Assembly (NCBI GenBank): GCA_047600805.1
Contig: JASGKG010000001.1
Span: forward strand, 4,154,001-4,218,000
Length of the DNA stretch: 64,000 bases
Reading direction: 5' to 3'
Source: JADKHC01 sp047600805
GTDB taxonomy: Bacteria; Verrucomicrobiota; Verrucomicrobiia; Opitutales; Opitutaceae
Shown one piece after another: positions 9,325 through 17,933 of this stretch; position 1 is the first letter of the stretch; every line of letters starts with the position of its first letter. The notes under the pieces were generated by a model. The model worked only from the letters and a program-made list of their open reading frames with translations. It ran no database searches and was not told the DNA's origin. The position numbers and the translations under genes are program-made.

Positions 9325-10446
9325 ATGCTAAAGAAATTCGTCAGCACTCTCGTTGTTGTCGCTGTGCTCGTGGTTGGGCTCGGCGCTGTGAAAGTCGCAC
9401 AGATCAAAGAAATGTCGTCGCAGTCGCATGTCATGCCTGCTGCTTCGGTTAGCACCTTTGAGGCTCGTCTCGAAAATTGGCAGCCAGTGATCAGTAGCAT
9501 CGCGACACTCGCGCCCGTGCAGGGCGTCACGATCAGCGCCGACGCTGACGGCAAGATTGTTAAAATCCTCGTCGAGAACGGTGCGACGGTGAAAGCCGGC
9601 GATCTACTCGTCGAAATCGACACGACCGTTGAGCGAGCGCAGTTGCAGGCTGCCGAGGCGCAGCGGGATCTGGCTCGTTTGAGCTCCAAGCGTGCGAACG
9701 ATCTGCTTCAGAAAAATTCGATCAGTCAGGCCGAGCTGGATCTGGCCACGGCCCAGCTTAATCAAGCCGAGGGCGCGGTGGCTGCTCTACTCGCTACTAT
9801 CGACAAAAAGCTCGTGCGGGCACCCTTCGACGGCCGCGTCGGAATTCGGCAGGTCAACTTGGGGCAATTTGTTTCGCGTGGGCAGTCGCTCGTCCCGCTG
9901 CAGAAGCTCGATGTGCTCTACGTGAATTTTAAAATTCCGCAGCGCCTGCTGTCGGAACTCTCGATTGGACAGAAGGTGAATGTGGCGGTGGATGCCTATT
10001 CGTCGCGGGATTTTGAAGGCACGATTACCGCGATCGATACGGAAGTGGATTCGGTGACGCGTAACTTTTCTGTCCAAGCCACTATCACTAATCCGAAGGA
10101 GGAGCTCCGCCCGGGTATGTTTGCACAAGTCGAAGTTCTTTTGCCGACCGGCCAGCAGCAAATCATCCTGCCCGCAACGGCCGTGGCGTACGCGCCCTAC
10201 GGAAACTCGGTATTTATCGTCGAAAAAATGAAAGGTGCCGACGGCAAAGAATTTTTGGGTGTGCGCCAGCAATTCGTGAAACTTGGCGCGACCCGAGGTG
10301 ACTTGGTCGCGGTCGAAGGCGGCATCAAGGCGGGCGAGCAGATCGTGACGGCGGGGGTCTTTAAATTGCGCAACGGCATGCCGGTTCAAGTTAACAATAC
10401 CGTGCAGCCCACGAGTGATCCGGCGCCTCGTCCGGCCAACACCTGA
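9325..10446 (+). CDS. RND efflux periplasmic adaptor (membrane fusion protein)
   Basis: A 373-residue adaptor of the MexE/AcrA type that bridges the inner-membrane pump to the outer-membrane channel. ATG 9325 is chosen because it opens a clean N-terminal membrane anchor (KKFVSTLVVVAVLVVGLGAV). Then come the lipoyl half-motifs (VQGVTISADADGKIVKILVE and VRAPFDGRVGIRQVNLGQFV) flanking a helical hairpin (about 95-150), then beta-barrel and membrane-proximal domains (GTITAIDTEVDSVTRNFSVQ; ELRPGMFAQVEVLLP). It lacks a lipobox cysteine, so it is anchored by the helix. First gene of a three-gene operon with pump and TolC-like channel; gap to the pump gene 29 bases. Confidence 0.93.
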   Translation: MLKKFVSTLVVVAVLVVGLGAVKVAQIKEMSSQSHVMPAASVSTFEARLENWQPVISSIATLAPVQGVTISADADGKIVKILVENGATVKAGDLLVEIDTTVERAQLQAAEAQRDLARLSSKRANDLLQKNSISQAELDLATAQLNQAEGAVAALLATIDKKLVRAPFDGRVGIRQVNLGQFVSRGQSLVPLQKLDVLYVNFKIPQRLLSELSIGQKVNVAVDAYSSRDFEGTITAIDTEVDSVTRNFSVQATITNPKEELRPGMFAQVEVLLPTGQQQIILPATAVAYAPYGNSVFIVEKMKGADGKEFLGVRQQFVKLGATRGDLVAVEGGIKAGEQIVTAGVFKLRNGMPVQVNNTVQPTSDPAPRPANT

Positions 10447-10475
10447 TCGAACGTCGAATTTGAGAGCTATTCTAT

Positions 10476-13400
10476 ATGCCAACTAAAAGCTTTACCGACA
10501 TTTTCATTCGCAAACCAGTCATCGCACTGGTTGTGAACATCATTATTTTGGCGGTGGGTATTGTTTCGTATTTTCAACTCAATACCCGCCAGTATCCGCG
10601 CAGCGACAGCGCGGTCGTCAACGTGACCACGGTCTATTTCGGGGCCAGCGCGGACACGGTTCGCGGTTACATCACGACTCAGCTGGAGCGCGTCATCGCC
10701 AGCGCGGACGGCATTGACTACATCGAATCGAGCAGCGCCGCCGGTATGAGCACCATCAAGGTGTATTTGCGCCTCAACTACGACACCAATGCCGCTTTGG
10801 CGCAGATCAGTTCGAAGATCGAGCAGGTAAGAAACGAGCTGCCTCCCGAGGCTGAGACGCCGACGATCAGTGTTGAGTCGAGCGATAACCAGTTCGCCTC
10901 GATGTATCTGAGTTTCTATTCGGATAGCATGGATCAGAACCAGATCACCGATTATCTCAATCGACTGGTTCAACCACGGCTCTCGGCCGTCAAAGGTGTG
11001 CAACGTGCGGACGTGCTCGGTGGCCGTGTTTTTGCGATGCGCGTATGGTTGAAGCCCGATGAACTGGCTGCGCGCGGCTTGAGTCCTGCGGAGGTTCGGC
11101 GGTCGCTCCAAGCCAACAACGCCTTGTCTGCGGTCGGCTCGACAAAAGGTTCGATGCTGAGCGTGAGCCTGGTGGCGAACACCGATCTAAAGAATGTTGA
11201 GGACTTCAAACGCATGGTTGTGGCCGAGAAGAACGGCGCGATTGTACGTCTTGCCGACGTGGCTGATGTCGTGCTTGGGGCAGAAAGCTATGACACGGAG
11301 GTTCGCTTCGGCGGACAAACTGCCACGTTCATGGGCATCTGGGTGCTTCCGACGGAAAGCACGCTCGAAGTGATCAAGCGCGTCCGCAATTTGATGCCCG
11401 AAATCGAGCGCGGTCTTCCCGCGGGCTTGAAGGCAAAGATCGCGTATGATGGAACCAAATACATCGACGACGCGCTGCACGAGATTCTCACGACGCTGAT
11501 GGAGACGCTGCTCATCGTGATGCTCGTGATCTTCCTTTTCATGGGATCGTTGCGATCGGTGCTCATTCCGATTGTCGCGATGCCGTTGTCGCTGGTCGGT
11601 GCGCTCACGCTCATGATCGCGTTTGGGTTTACGATCAACCTCCTAACGCTTCTCGCGATCGTGTTGGCGGTCGGTATTGTGGTGGACGACGCGATCGTGG
11701 TGGTCGAAAACATTGAGCGTCACATCCGCGAAGGGCGCACGCCTTACGAGGCAGCGATCCTTGGCGCGCGTGAATTGGTTGGGCCGGTCATTTCGATGAC
11801 GATCACGCTCGCTGCGGTGTACGCACCGATCGCCTTCCAAGGTGGACTCACGGGTGCGCTTTTCCGCGAATTTGCGATGACCCTCGCGGGTGCCGTAGCG
11901 GTTTCCGGTTTCGTGGCGCTTACGCTTTCCCCGATGATGAGCGCGTACCTCCTGCGCGACAAAGCGCATGAGGAACAAGGTTTCGTCGGCCACATCAACC
12001 GTCAGTTCGATCGTCTGCGTAATGGTTACGAGCGATTGGTCGGCAAAATGCTCCGTCTTCGTCATGGCGATCGTGTTTCATGGACGATCTTGCTTTGGGC
12101 CCTCGTCGCTTGGGTGCCGCTGTGGCCCATCGCGATGGGAATTTTCGCGATCGCCGGTGGATTTTCCACCGCCAAGGCGGCGGCGATGCCGCTCTGCGTA
12201 GGCTTGCTGGCAGCATCGGTCATTGGCGCTGGCTTGTTGTTGTTGTTTGATCTGCTCCTCCGTCGGCGCTTTGCCGGACTGCAGTATGTGCTGACAGGAG
12301 CCGTGATGCTGGCGGTCGTTGTGGTGCCGTTTTTCCAGTTCGCACAGCGCGAACTCGCACCGAAGGAAGACCAGGGCGTTGTCTTTGGCATTTTGCTCCC
12401 TTCGCCAACTTCCACGATCGATCAGAATGTGATTTTCGCGGATCAGGTGCAGAAGGTTTTCACCAGTATCTCCGAATATGATACGTCGTTCCAGCTTACC
12501 GGCTCGAACTTCGGTTTTTCGGGCGTACTGTTGAAGCCATGGTCGGAGCGGAAACGCACCTCGATGCAAATCATGCAGTCTTTGCAAGGTCCAGCCGCCA
12601 CTATTCCAGGTGTGAACGTCGTTGTGACCACACCCGAACCACTTCCCTCCGGCGGTCAATATCCCATCGAATTTGTGATTCGCTCGACGGCAGATCATCG
12701 CGAGCTGTTCGATTACGCTCAGCAGTTGATGATTTACGCGAACACCGACGCGAATGAACCGAATGCGGCGCCTACGTTCTATTTCGCGGACAGCGATTTG
12801 AAATTCGACGTGCCGCAGGTGGAAATCGAAATCGACAAAGACAAAGTCGCTTCGATGGGTCTTAACTTGAGCGACGTCGCTCGTGACTTGGGTTCGATGT
12901 TGGGCGGTGGCTACGTTAATCGGTTCGTCAACGATGGACAAAGCTACCGCGTGATTCCGCAGGTGGAGCGCGGCAAACGGCTGAATCCGGACCAGCTCCT
13001 CAATTACCATGTGCGCGGCCCGGGCGGTCAGCTCATTCCTCTCTCGACGATCGCCACGTTGAAGAGCACCGTGCAACCACGCACCCTAAACCGCTTCCAA
13101 CAGCTAAATTCGGTGAAGATCATCGGCGTTGGTCCAAGCATCGACAATGCATTGAAGAAGCTGGAAGCGAAGGCCGCGGAAATTTTGCCCGCGGGGTATT
13201 CGATCGATTACGGTGGTCAGTCGCGCCAGTTGCGCCTCGAAGGAAACGCGCTTTGGAAATCGGGGTTGCTTGCTTTGCTGCTGATCTTCCTCGTGCTCGC
13301 GGCACAGTTTAACAGCTTCCGCGATCCGTTTATTATTCTGCTCGGATCTGTGCCGCTCGCGCTCGTGGGCGCCTTGATCCCGGTGTTCCTCTGGAAGACG

Positions 13401-13805
13401 ACGCTGAATATTTATTCGCAAATCGGCCTGATCACGCTCGTGGGCCTTATCGCGAAAAACGGCATTTTGATCGTCGAGTTCGCGAACAAGCTTCAGGAGC
13501 AAGGTCTGAGCAAAGTCGACGCGATTCGCAGGGCCGCAGCCACGCGGTTGCGCCCTGTGTTGATGACCTCTGCTGCCACGGTGTTCGGGCACATCATGCT
13601 TATCTTTGTCACCGGACCCGGTGCGGCAGCTCGTAACTCGATCGGCTGGGTGCTTGTTGTGGGTATGGCAATTGGTTCGATATTCACGCTCTTTGCCGTT
13701 CCGGCCTTCTACATGTTGATCGCGACGGAACATAAGGCGGTGAAAGTCGTGCCGCTGCGCACCACCGTGCCGGCCGCTGAGTCAGAATTGGTAGCCGCAA
13801 AGTAA
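10476..13805 (+). CDS. RND-family multidrug efflux permease with extra membrane insert
   Basis: An 1109-residue inner-membrane proton-driven pump of the hydrophobe/amphiphile efflux (HAE1, MexF/AcrB) family. Features: N-terminal helix after FIRKPVIALVV, two large periplasmic loops, and the proton-relay acidic pair Asp404/Asp405 in IVVDDAIVVVENIER on TM4. The second half repeats the first (QIGLITLVGLIAKNGILIVE). Typical members have 1030-1060 residues. The excess sits at about residues 533-612, between the long cytoplasmic linker after TM6 and the helix preceding ELAPKEDQG, where two or three additional hydrophobic segments are seen instead of the single TM7. Second gene of the operon. Substrates unknown. 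Confidence 0.93.
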   Translation: MPTKSFTDIFIRKPVIALVVNIIILAVGIVSYFQLNTRQYPRSDSAVVNVTTVYFGASADTVRGYITTQLERVIASADGIDYIESSSAAGMSTIKVYLRLNYDTNAALAQISSKIEQVRNELPPEAETPTISVESSDNQFASMYLSFYSDSMDQNQITDYLNRLVQPRLSAVKGVQRADVLGGRVFAMRVWLKPDELAARGLSPAEVRRSLQANNALSAVGSTKGSMLSVSLVANTDLKNVEDFKRMVVAEKNGAIVRLADVADVVLGAESYDTEVRFGGQTATFMGIWVLPTESTLEVIKRVRNLMPEIERGLPAGLKAKIAYDGTKYIDDALHEILTTLMETLLIVMLVIFLFMGSLRSVLIPIVAMPLSLVGALTLMIAFGFTINLLTLLAIVLAVGIVVDDAIVVVENIERHIREGRTPYEAAILGARELVGPVISMTITLAAVYAPIAFQGGLTGALFREFAMTLAGAVAVSGFVALTLSPMMSAYLLRDKAHEEQGFVGHINRQFDRLRNGYERLVGKMLRLRHGDRVSWTILLWALVAWVPLWPIAMGIFAIAGGFSTAKAAAMPLCVGLLAASVIGAGLLLLFDLLLRRRFAGLQYVLTGAVMLAVVVVPFFQFAQRELAPKEDQGVVFGILLPSPTSTIDQNVIFADQVQKVFTSISEYDTSFQLTGSNFGFSGVLLKPWSERKRTSMQIMQSLQGPAATIPGVNVVVTTPEPLPSGGQYPIEFVIRSTADHRELFDYAQQLMIYANTDANEPNAAPTFYFADSDLKFDVPQVEIEIDKDKVASMGLNLSDVARDLGSMLGGGYVNRFVNDGQSYRVIPQVERGKRLNPDQLLNYHVRGPGGQLIPLSTIATLKSTVQPRTLNRFQQLNSVKIIGVGPSIDNALKKLEAKAAEILPAGYSIDYGGQSRQLRLEGNALWKSGLLALLLIFLVLAAQFNSFRDPFIILLGSVPLALVGALIPVFLWKTTLNIYSQIGLITLVGLIAKNGILIVEFANKLQEQGLSKVDAIRRAAATRLRPVLMTSAATVFGHIMLIFVTGPGAAARNSIGWVLVVGMAIGSIFTLFAVPAFYMLIATEHKAVKVVPLRTTVPAAESELVAAK

Positions 13806-13826
13806 AAGTAACAGACCACATCTATC

Positions 13827-15176
13827 ATGAGAATTGCACCTTTGAAAAAGGCGCTGCTTGGACTTTTTGTCGCTGCGCCCCTGTTAGCGGCGCCCGAACC
13901 TGATCGCGATGTGCCGCCCCGCCTCGATTTGGCGGGTGCGCTGCAGTTCGCAGTGGAAAACAACTTCGCGATCCGCCAGGCGCGCGAACGCATTCGTCAG
14001 CAGGAAGGCCTGTTGATCGAAGTGCGCTCCCGCAACCTGCCGAACGCGTCGTTGGATTATTACTACAGCAAATTCGCGAAGAATCGCTTGGAGCCCCAAC
14101 AGCGCATTACCGACCAAGACTGGGCGGTGGATCTCTCCGTCAGTCAGAACCTGTTTTCTGGTGGTTCGGTAAGCTCGTCGATTGCGGCGCAAAAGTACCG
14201 TCGAGAAGCGGCCCTGCTCGAGCTCCGAGCTGTGATAAACAATGCGCTCTTCGATGTGCGAACGAAGTTCTACAGCGTGCTCCTCGCAAAACGTCAGATC
14301 GAAGTGGCGGAGCAGTCGCTCAACCTGCTCGAAGAACAATTGCGCACCGTGCAAGACCGCTACGAAGCGGGAACGCTCTCGAAGTTCGACTTGTTGCGTG
14401 CCCAAGTGGCGGTCGCGAATGGTCGGCCGCCGCTGATTACCGCGAAGAACGCTTATCGGATCGCGATTGAGGAGCTTCGGCAGGCGCTGGGCTTCACCAC
14501 GCGCAGTCGAGAAAACCTGACGAAAACACCTGATATCCTCGGCGAGCTTGCTTATGAAAAAACCGAGATCGACTTAACCGCTGCGCTGGAAAGCTCGCGC
14601 AATTTGCGGCCGGAAGCGCAGAGGCTGTTTCAACTCGAAAAAGCTGCTGAGGCAGGAGTCAGTGCTGAACGCGGCGGATATTGGCCGACACTGGGCATTG
14701 GTGCGGGTTATCAGGTTAAGAAATCGGCTGCGACGAATGATCTTGGCACGACACGCAGTGGTTGGATCGCGGGCGTGAGTGGCAGTTGGGCGGTTTTCGA
14801 CGGGCGTGCTACGGCGGGGCGGGTCGCGCAGGCACGTTCGGTCTATGAGCAGTCCAGGTTAGCCACGGCGGAACAGCAGCTCGGGATCGATGTGGAAGTG
14901 CGGCGCGCGTTTTCGGCGCTGCAGGAAGCTGACGAACTCGTGACAGCTTCGAAAGCTGTGGTCGGGCAGGCGGACGAGAGTGTTCGTTTGGCCCAAGCGA
15001 GATTCCAAGCGGGCACTGCGACTCAGCTCGATGTTCTTCAGAGCCAAGTAGCGCTGACTGAAGCGAAGAACAATGAGCTTCACGCGCTCTATAACCACTT
15101 GGTCGCACTGGCGACTTTGCGGCGCGCCATGGGGCAGGGAGAAGCTTCCGTGGCTTCGAACGAACAACCTCGATAG
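13827..15176 (+). CDS. TolC-family outer-membrane efflux channel
   Basis: A 449-residue outer-membrane factor. It starts with a Sec signal (KKALLGLFVAAPLLAAP) and has the two-fold internal repeat of the family, with long helices around LVEYA-like segments: DLAGALQFAVENNFAIRQAR in repeat one and VRLAQARFQAGTATQLDVL near the end, plus the typical AGTLSKFDLLRAQVAVA. It should form the trimeric tunnel that completes the efflux pump with the two genes upstream; gap to the permease stop is 21 bases. Last gene of the operon. Confidence 0.9.
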   Translation: MRIAPLKKALLGLFVAAPLLAAPEPDRDVPPRLDLAGALQFAVENNFAIRQARERIRQQEGLLIEVRSRNLPNASLDYYYSKFAKNRLEPQQRITDQDWAVDLSVSQNLFSGGSVSSSIAAQKYRREAALLELRAVINNALFDVRTKFYSVLLAKRQIEVAEQSLNLLEEQLRTVQDRYEAGTLSKFDLLRAQVAVANGRPPLITAKNAYRIAIEELRQALGFTTRSRENLTKTPDILGELAYEKTEIDLTAALESSRNLRPEAQRLFQLEKAAEAGVSAERGGYWPTLGIGAGYQVKKSAATNDLGTTRSGWIAGVSGSWAVFDGRATAGRVAQARSVYEQSRLATAEQQLGIDVEVRRAFSALQEADELVTASKAVVGQADESVRLAQARFQAGTATQLDVLQSQVALTEAKNNELHALYNHLVALATLRRAMGQGEASVASNEQPR

Positions 15177-15339
15177 TCGTCTGCTGTAGCCGATCGGTGC
15201 TTTTACGGGGGGCTGCTCTCGGCTCACCCGCTGCGTGGCGCGTGTTTGCTGACGGGATAACCGCGTAACGGCGGGGTTGACGATCTCATGGCTTGTCAGC
15301 CGGCGATGGGCACTAAATATAGACGCCTGCCTAAAGCAC

Positions 15340-15415
15340 GTCCCCGTAGCTCAACTGGATAGAGCAGCGGTTTCCTAAACCGCGCATCCCGGTTCAAGTC
15401 CGGGCGGGGGCGCCA
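15340..15415 (+). tRNA. tRNA-Arg (anticodon CCU)
   Basis: A full cloverleaf with encoded CCA. Acceptor GTCCCCG (15340-15346) pairs with CGGGGGC (15405-15411) with one G-T pair; T arm CCCGG-TTCAAGT-CCGGG; anticodon stem GCGGT/ACCGC closes the loop TTCCTAA, giving anticodon CCT, which reads AGG. No integrase or duplicated 3' end is seen next to it. Confidence 0.95.
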
Positions 15416-15640
15416 GAATGTCGGGGGCCGGTAGCTGGCGTGCGACGACGGTGATAAAGTGCGGGCGGATTCCGTGGCCAACGCGACAATCTGTCCTGTC
15501 GTGAATTTGTCGTCAATTGGGCCACTTGACTCTGCAGGGAACGCGAGCTCGGTAACTTCCGACCACAAGCTCCTGCTGGAACTCCGTTCGGTGGGTCGTC
15601 TGTGGTCTTTACCCCACAATGTCTGAAACCATCTACCCCG

Positions 15641-16510
15641 ATGAAATTCATAATTGGTTTTCTGTTCGCAGCGGCTTTGTTGCCGGCTGCGTTTGCTGCG
15701 ACGCGTAGTGTTCCTTCGCAATACCCCACGGTTCAGGCTGCGATCAATGCGGCCGCTTCCGGCGACACGATCTCCATTGCCAACGGTACCTACACGGGTC
15801 CGTTTTCCGTATCGAGTTCCAAGACCGGCATAACCATTCAAGGTGCCAGTAATACAGGCACGATCCTAACCGCTGGACAGAATCAAGTGACCATGACGGT
15901 CAACGCTGCGGATGTCACTTTCAAGAATATCACCCTTCGGAACAGCTACACGGGAGATAACAACACCAGCCAAGTGCTGATCGTCACGGCAGCACGCTGC
16001 GCCGTGCGTTCGTGTTATTTGCTGGGCCGCCAGGACACGTTGTACGCGAAGGGAGCGAGCTCTTCGATTTACGTGACCGGCAGCGAGATCCGCGGCACGG
16101 TCGATTTCGTTTATGGGCACGGGCGCATTTTCGTCACCGGCTCGACGGTTCGCCAAATTCGCGGAAACGGTGCGACGCTTGGAGCTCCCGCCACGGCGTC
16201 GGGGCAGAATTACGGCATCGTATTTTCTAGCTGCACCATCACGAGTGGCGGCACGGCGACGTCAGGTTCGTCCTATTTGGGGCGTCCTTGGGGCGCTTAT
16301 GGAGAACTCGCATTTATCAATTGCACGATCAGCAGCGTCATCGCGCCGGTCGGCTACATCAACTGGTCAGGGACAAACAACAGCTCCACCTGTCGTTTTG
16401 CCGAGTATCCCTGTCCATCGACGCGAGCATCGTGGGTGAAGCGTCTGACCGCAACTGAGGCGGCGGCTTACACCAAGAGCAATGTTCTTGGAGGCTGGAA
16501 TCCAAACTAA
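15641..16510 (+). CDS. Secreted pectinesterase (CE8)
   Basis: A 289-residue right-handed beta-helix enzyme that removes methyl esters from pectin, releasing methanol. The start at ATG 15641 gives a clear signal peptide (FIIGFLFAAALLPAAFA). Catalytic residues are all present: Gln111 in TSQVLIV, Asp132 in LLGRQDTLYA, the nucleophile Asp155 in RGTVDFVYGHG, and Arg215/Trp217 in YLGRPWGAYGELAF. The domain begins with SVPSQYPTVQAAINAAASGD as in other CE8 members. It is monocistronic, followed by a terminator. With the esterase-GH28 fusion at 34 kb and the rhamnose genes at 18-20 kb, it points to pectin use. Confidence 0.93.
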   Translation: MKFIIGFLFAAALLPAAFAATRSVPSQYPTVQAAINAAASGDTISIANGTYTGPFSVSSSKTGITIQGASNTGTILTAGQNQVTMTVNAADVTFKNITLRNSYTGDNNTSQVLIVTAARCAVRSCYLLGRQDTLYAKGASSSIYVTGSEIRGTVDFVYGHGRIFVTGSTVRQIRGNGATLGAPATASGQNYGIVFSSCTITSGGTATSGSSYLGRPWGAYGELAFINCTISSVIAPVGYINWSGTNNSSTCRFAEYPCPSTRASWVKRLTATEAAAYTKSNVLGGWNPN

Positions 16511-16535
16511 CCACCCAGACCCAAGATATACCCCA

Positions 16536-16574
16536 AAGCCGGCTGCCTCGAAAAGGTGGCCGGCTTCTTTTTTT
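16536..16574 (+). terminator. Intrinsic terminator after pectinesterase
   Basis: Stem AAGCCGGC / GCCGGCTT with an inner CCT/AGG extension, followed by C and seven Ts. It is placed 26 bases after the pectinesterase stop and close to the end of the convergent LacI-family gene. Confidence 0.85.
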
Positions 16575-16588
16575 GGCGCTATTTCAGG

Positions 16589-17659
16589 TTAGACGCCGAG
16601 GGCGGCGACGCTCAAATTCGGAGCTTCCTGCTGCGGTTTTAGGGCCGGCAAAGTTGGTCCGTCGACCCAGCGGGCCGGAATCGTGGTGGTCGAGGGAATT
16701 TCAGGAATGCCGTACTCGTTCCGAAAAATCTGAGCGATGACGAGTTCCACGCCGCGAGCGCCGAGCAGCCGAGGCTGAAGGTCCAATCCGCTGCAGGGAA
16801 TGCTGTTGGTGATCACATTGAGACAGCAAAAGCCGTGCGACGTTGGGATGGTTGCGCCGCATTCTTCCATCCAGGACATGGTTTCGGTGCGATGGCAGAG
16901 GACGACGTCCGGTGCTTGTTTCTTAAACCAGGAGACGAATTTATCTTTTGTTATTTCCGGCAAAATGAGCGGCGGCAGATGCGTGCAATCAGTGTGATGA
17001 TCCAAGTATGCTTGGAAAGCCGCTTCCCACCGGTTGAGCAGGCGTTCGTCGTTATGCTGTTGCAAGACCAGCCCGGGCCGGCGGTAACCGAGGTTCCGCA
17101 GACGGTTCAATGCGCCAATCAGCGCACGATAATGATCGGAGCAGACTGCGTGGAGCTGCGGTCGCTCGATGATGTAATCGGCGTAGACGCCAGCGTAGTG
17201 CGACCAGTTGAGATGAGAAAAATCGGGATCGTCGTGGACCGGTAGCAGGAGCAGTCCGCGTATTCCGCGCGATTGCAGGATGGAATCGAGGCGGGAAGTC
17301 GAGATCTCCCGTTGGACCGAAAAGAGCTCGGCCATGAAACCCAGCTCTTGCGCGCGTTCCGTGGCGCCTTGGATCATTTCGCGGTGATAACGCGAAGCCG
17401 TGAGCGGGCGCTTGGAAATTCCGTCAGAGTCGATGATCGCAATCACGCCGCGAAAAGTTCCTGCGCGTGAACGCCTGATCTCGGACATGAGCGCTCCTGC
17501 GAGAGGATTTCTGCGATAGCCGGCAGCCTCGGCCGCGCGAATAACCTTCCGTTTGGTCTCTTCTCGAACGCGAGGATTGTTTCTGAGCGCTTCCGAAACA
17601 GTCGTGTGAGACAAGCCTAAGGTGCGGGCCAGTTCGCGAAGAGAAGGAGAGGTGGACAT
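16589..17659 (-). CDS. LacI-family transcriptional regulator
   Basis: A 356-residue repressor-type protein. The N-terminal helix-turn-helix is typical (LRELARTLGLSHTTVSEALR, then hinge AEAAGYRRNPLAGALM), followed by a periplasmic-binding-protein-like sensor domain (GVIAIIDSDG; IRGLLLLPV; RNLGYRRPGLVLQ). It should bind an operator in the region shared with the divergent symporter gene and release on binding a sugar or sugar derivative. The next genes (symporter, rhaM) suggest a rhamnose-containing or pectin-derived inducer, by context only. The C-terminus ends with a Pro/Gln-rich tail after WVDGPTLP. Confidence 0.9.
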   Translation of the reverse strand: MSTSPSLRELARTLGLSHTTVSEALRNNPRVREETKRKVIRAAEAAGYRRNPLAGALMSEIRRSRAGTFRGVIAIIDSDGISKRPLTASRYHREMIQGATERAQELGFMAELFSVQREISTSRLDSILQSRGIRGLLLLPVHDDPDFSHLNWSHYAGVYADYIIERPQLHAVCSDHYRALIGALNRLRNLGYRRPGLVLQQHNDERLLNRWEAAFQAYLDHHTDCTHLPPLILPEITKDKFVSWFKKQAPDVVLCHRTETMSWMEECGATIPTSHGFCCLNVITNSIPCSGLDLQPRLLGARGVELVIAQIFRNEYGIPEIPSTTTIPARWVDGPTLPALKPQQEAPNLSVAALGV

Positions 17660-17933
17660 GGACAGAGTACTAAGGACGGAAATCCGGGAGTGGTAGGAAG
17701 CGCCGGGGGGGAGGGTGCAGGGGTCTTACTGTCAGAATATTCTAGTCCGCTTGTGGGTGTTGCAAGAGGAGAACGCCGACTTGGGATACCTATTTTTGGG
17801 GATGCGGCTCGAGCTCTGCGCGAAGCAACAAGTCGTACCAAGACGCCTTTTGGCCCGCCTGGGTTACGGAAGAAAATCGGGAAGGAGAGTCCTTGCGTGA
17901 TCAGGTGGAAGCTGGCACCCATTTCAGCCTCCC

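Noticed and set aside
15340..15415. tRNA-Arg as a second integration site
   Set aside because: No integrase or duplicated 3' end within reach.
17734..17743. AGAATATTCT palindrome between the LacI gene and the symporter
   Set aside because: Ten-base AT palindromes are common and it lacks the central CG typical of LacI operators; not listed as an operator.
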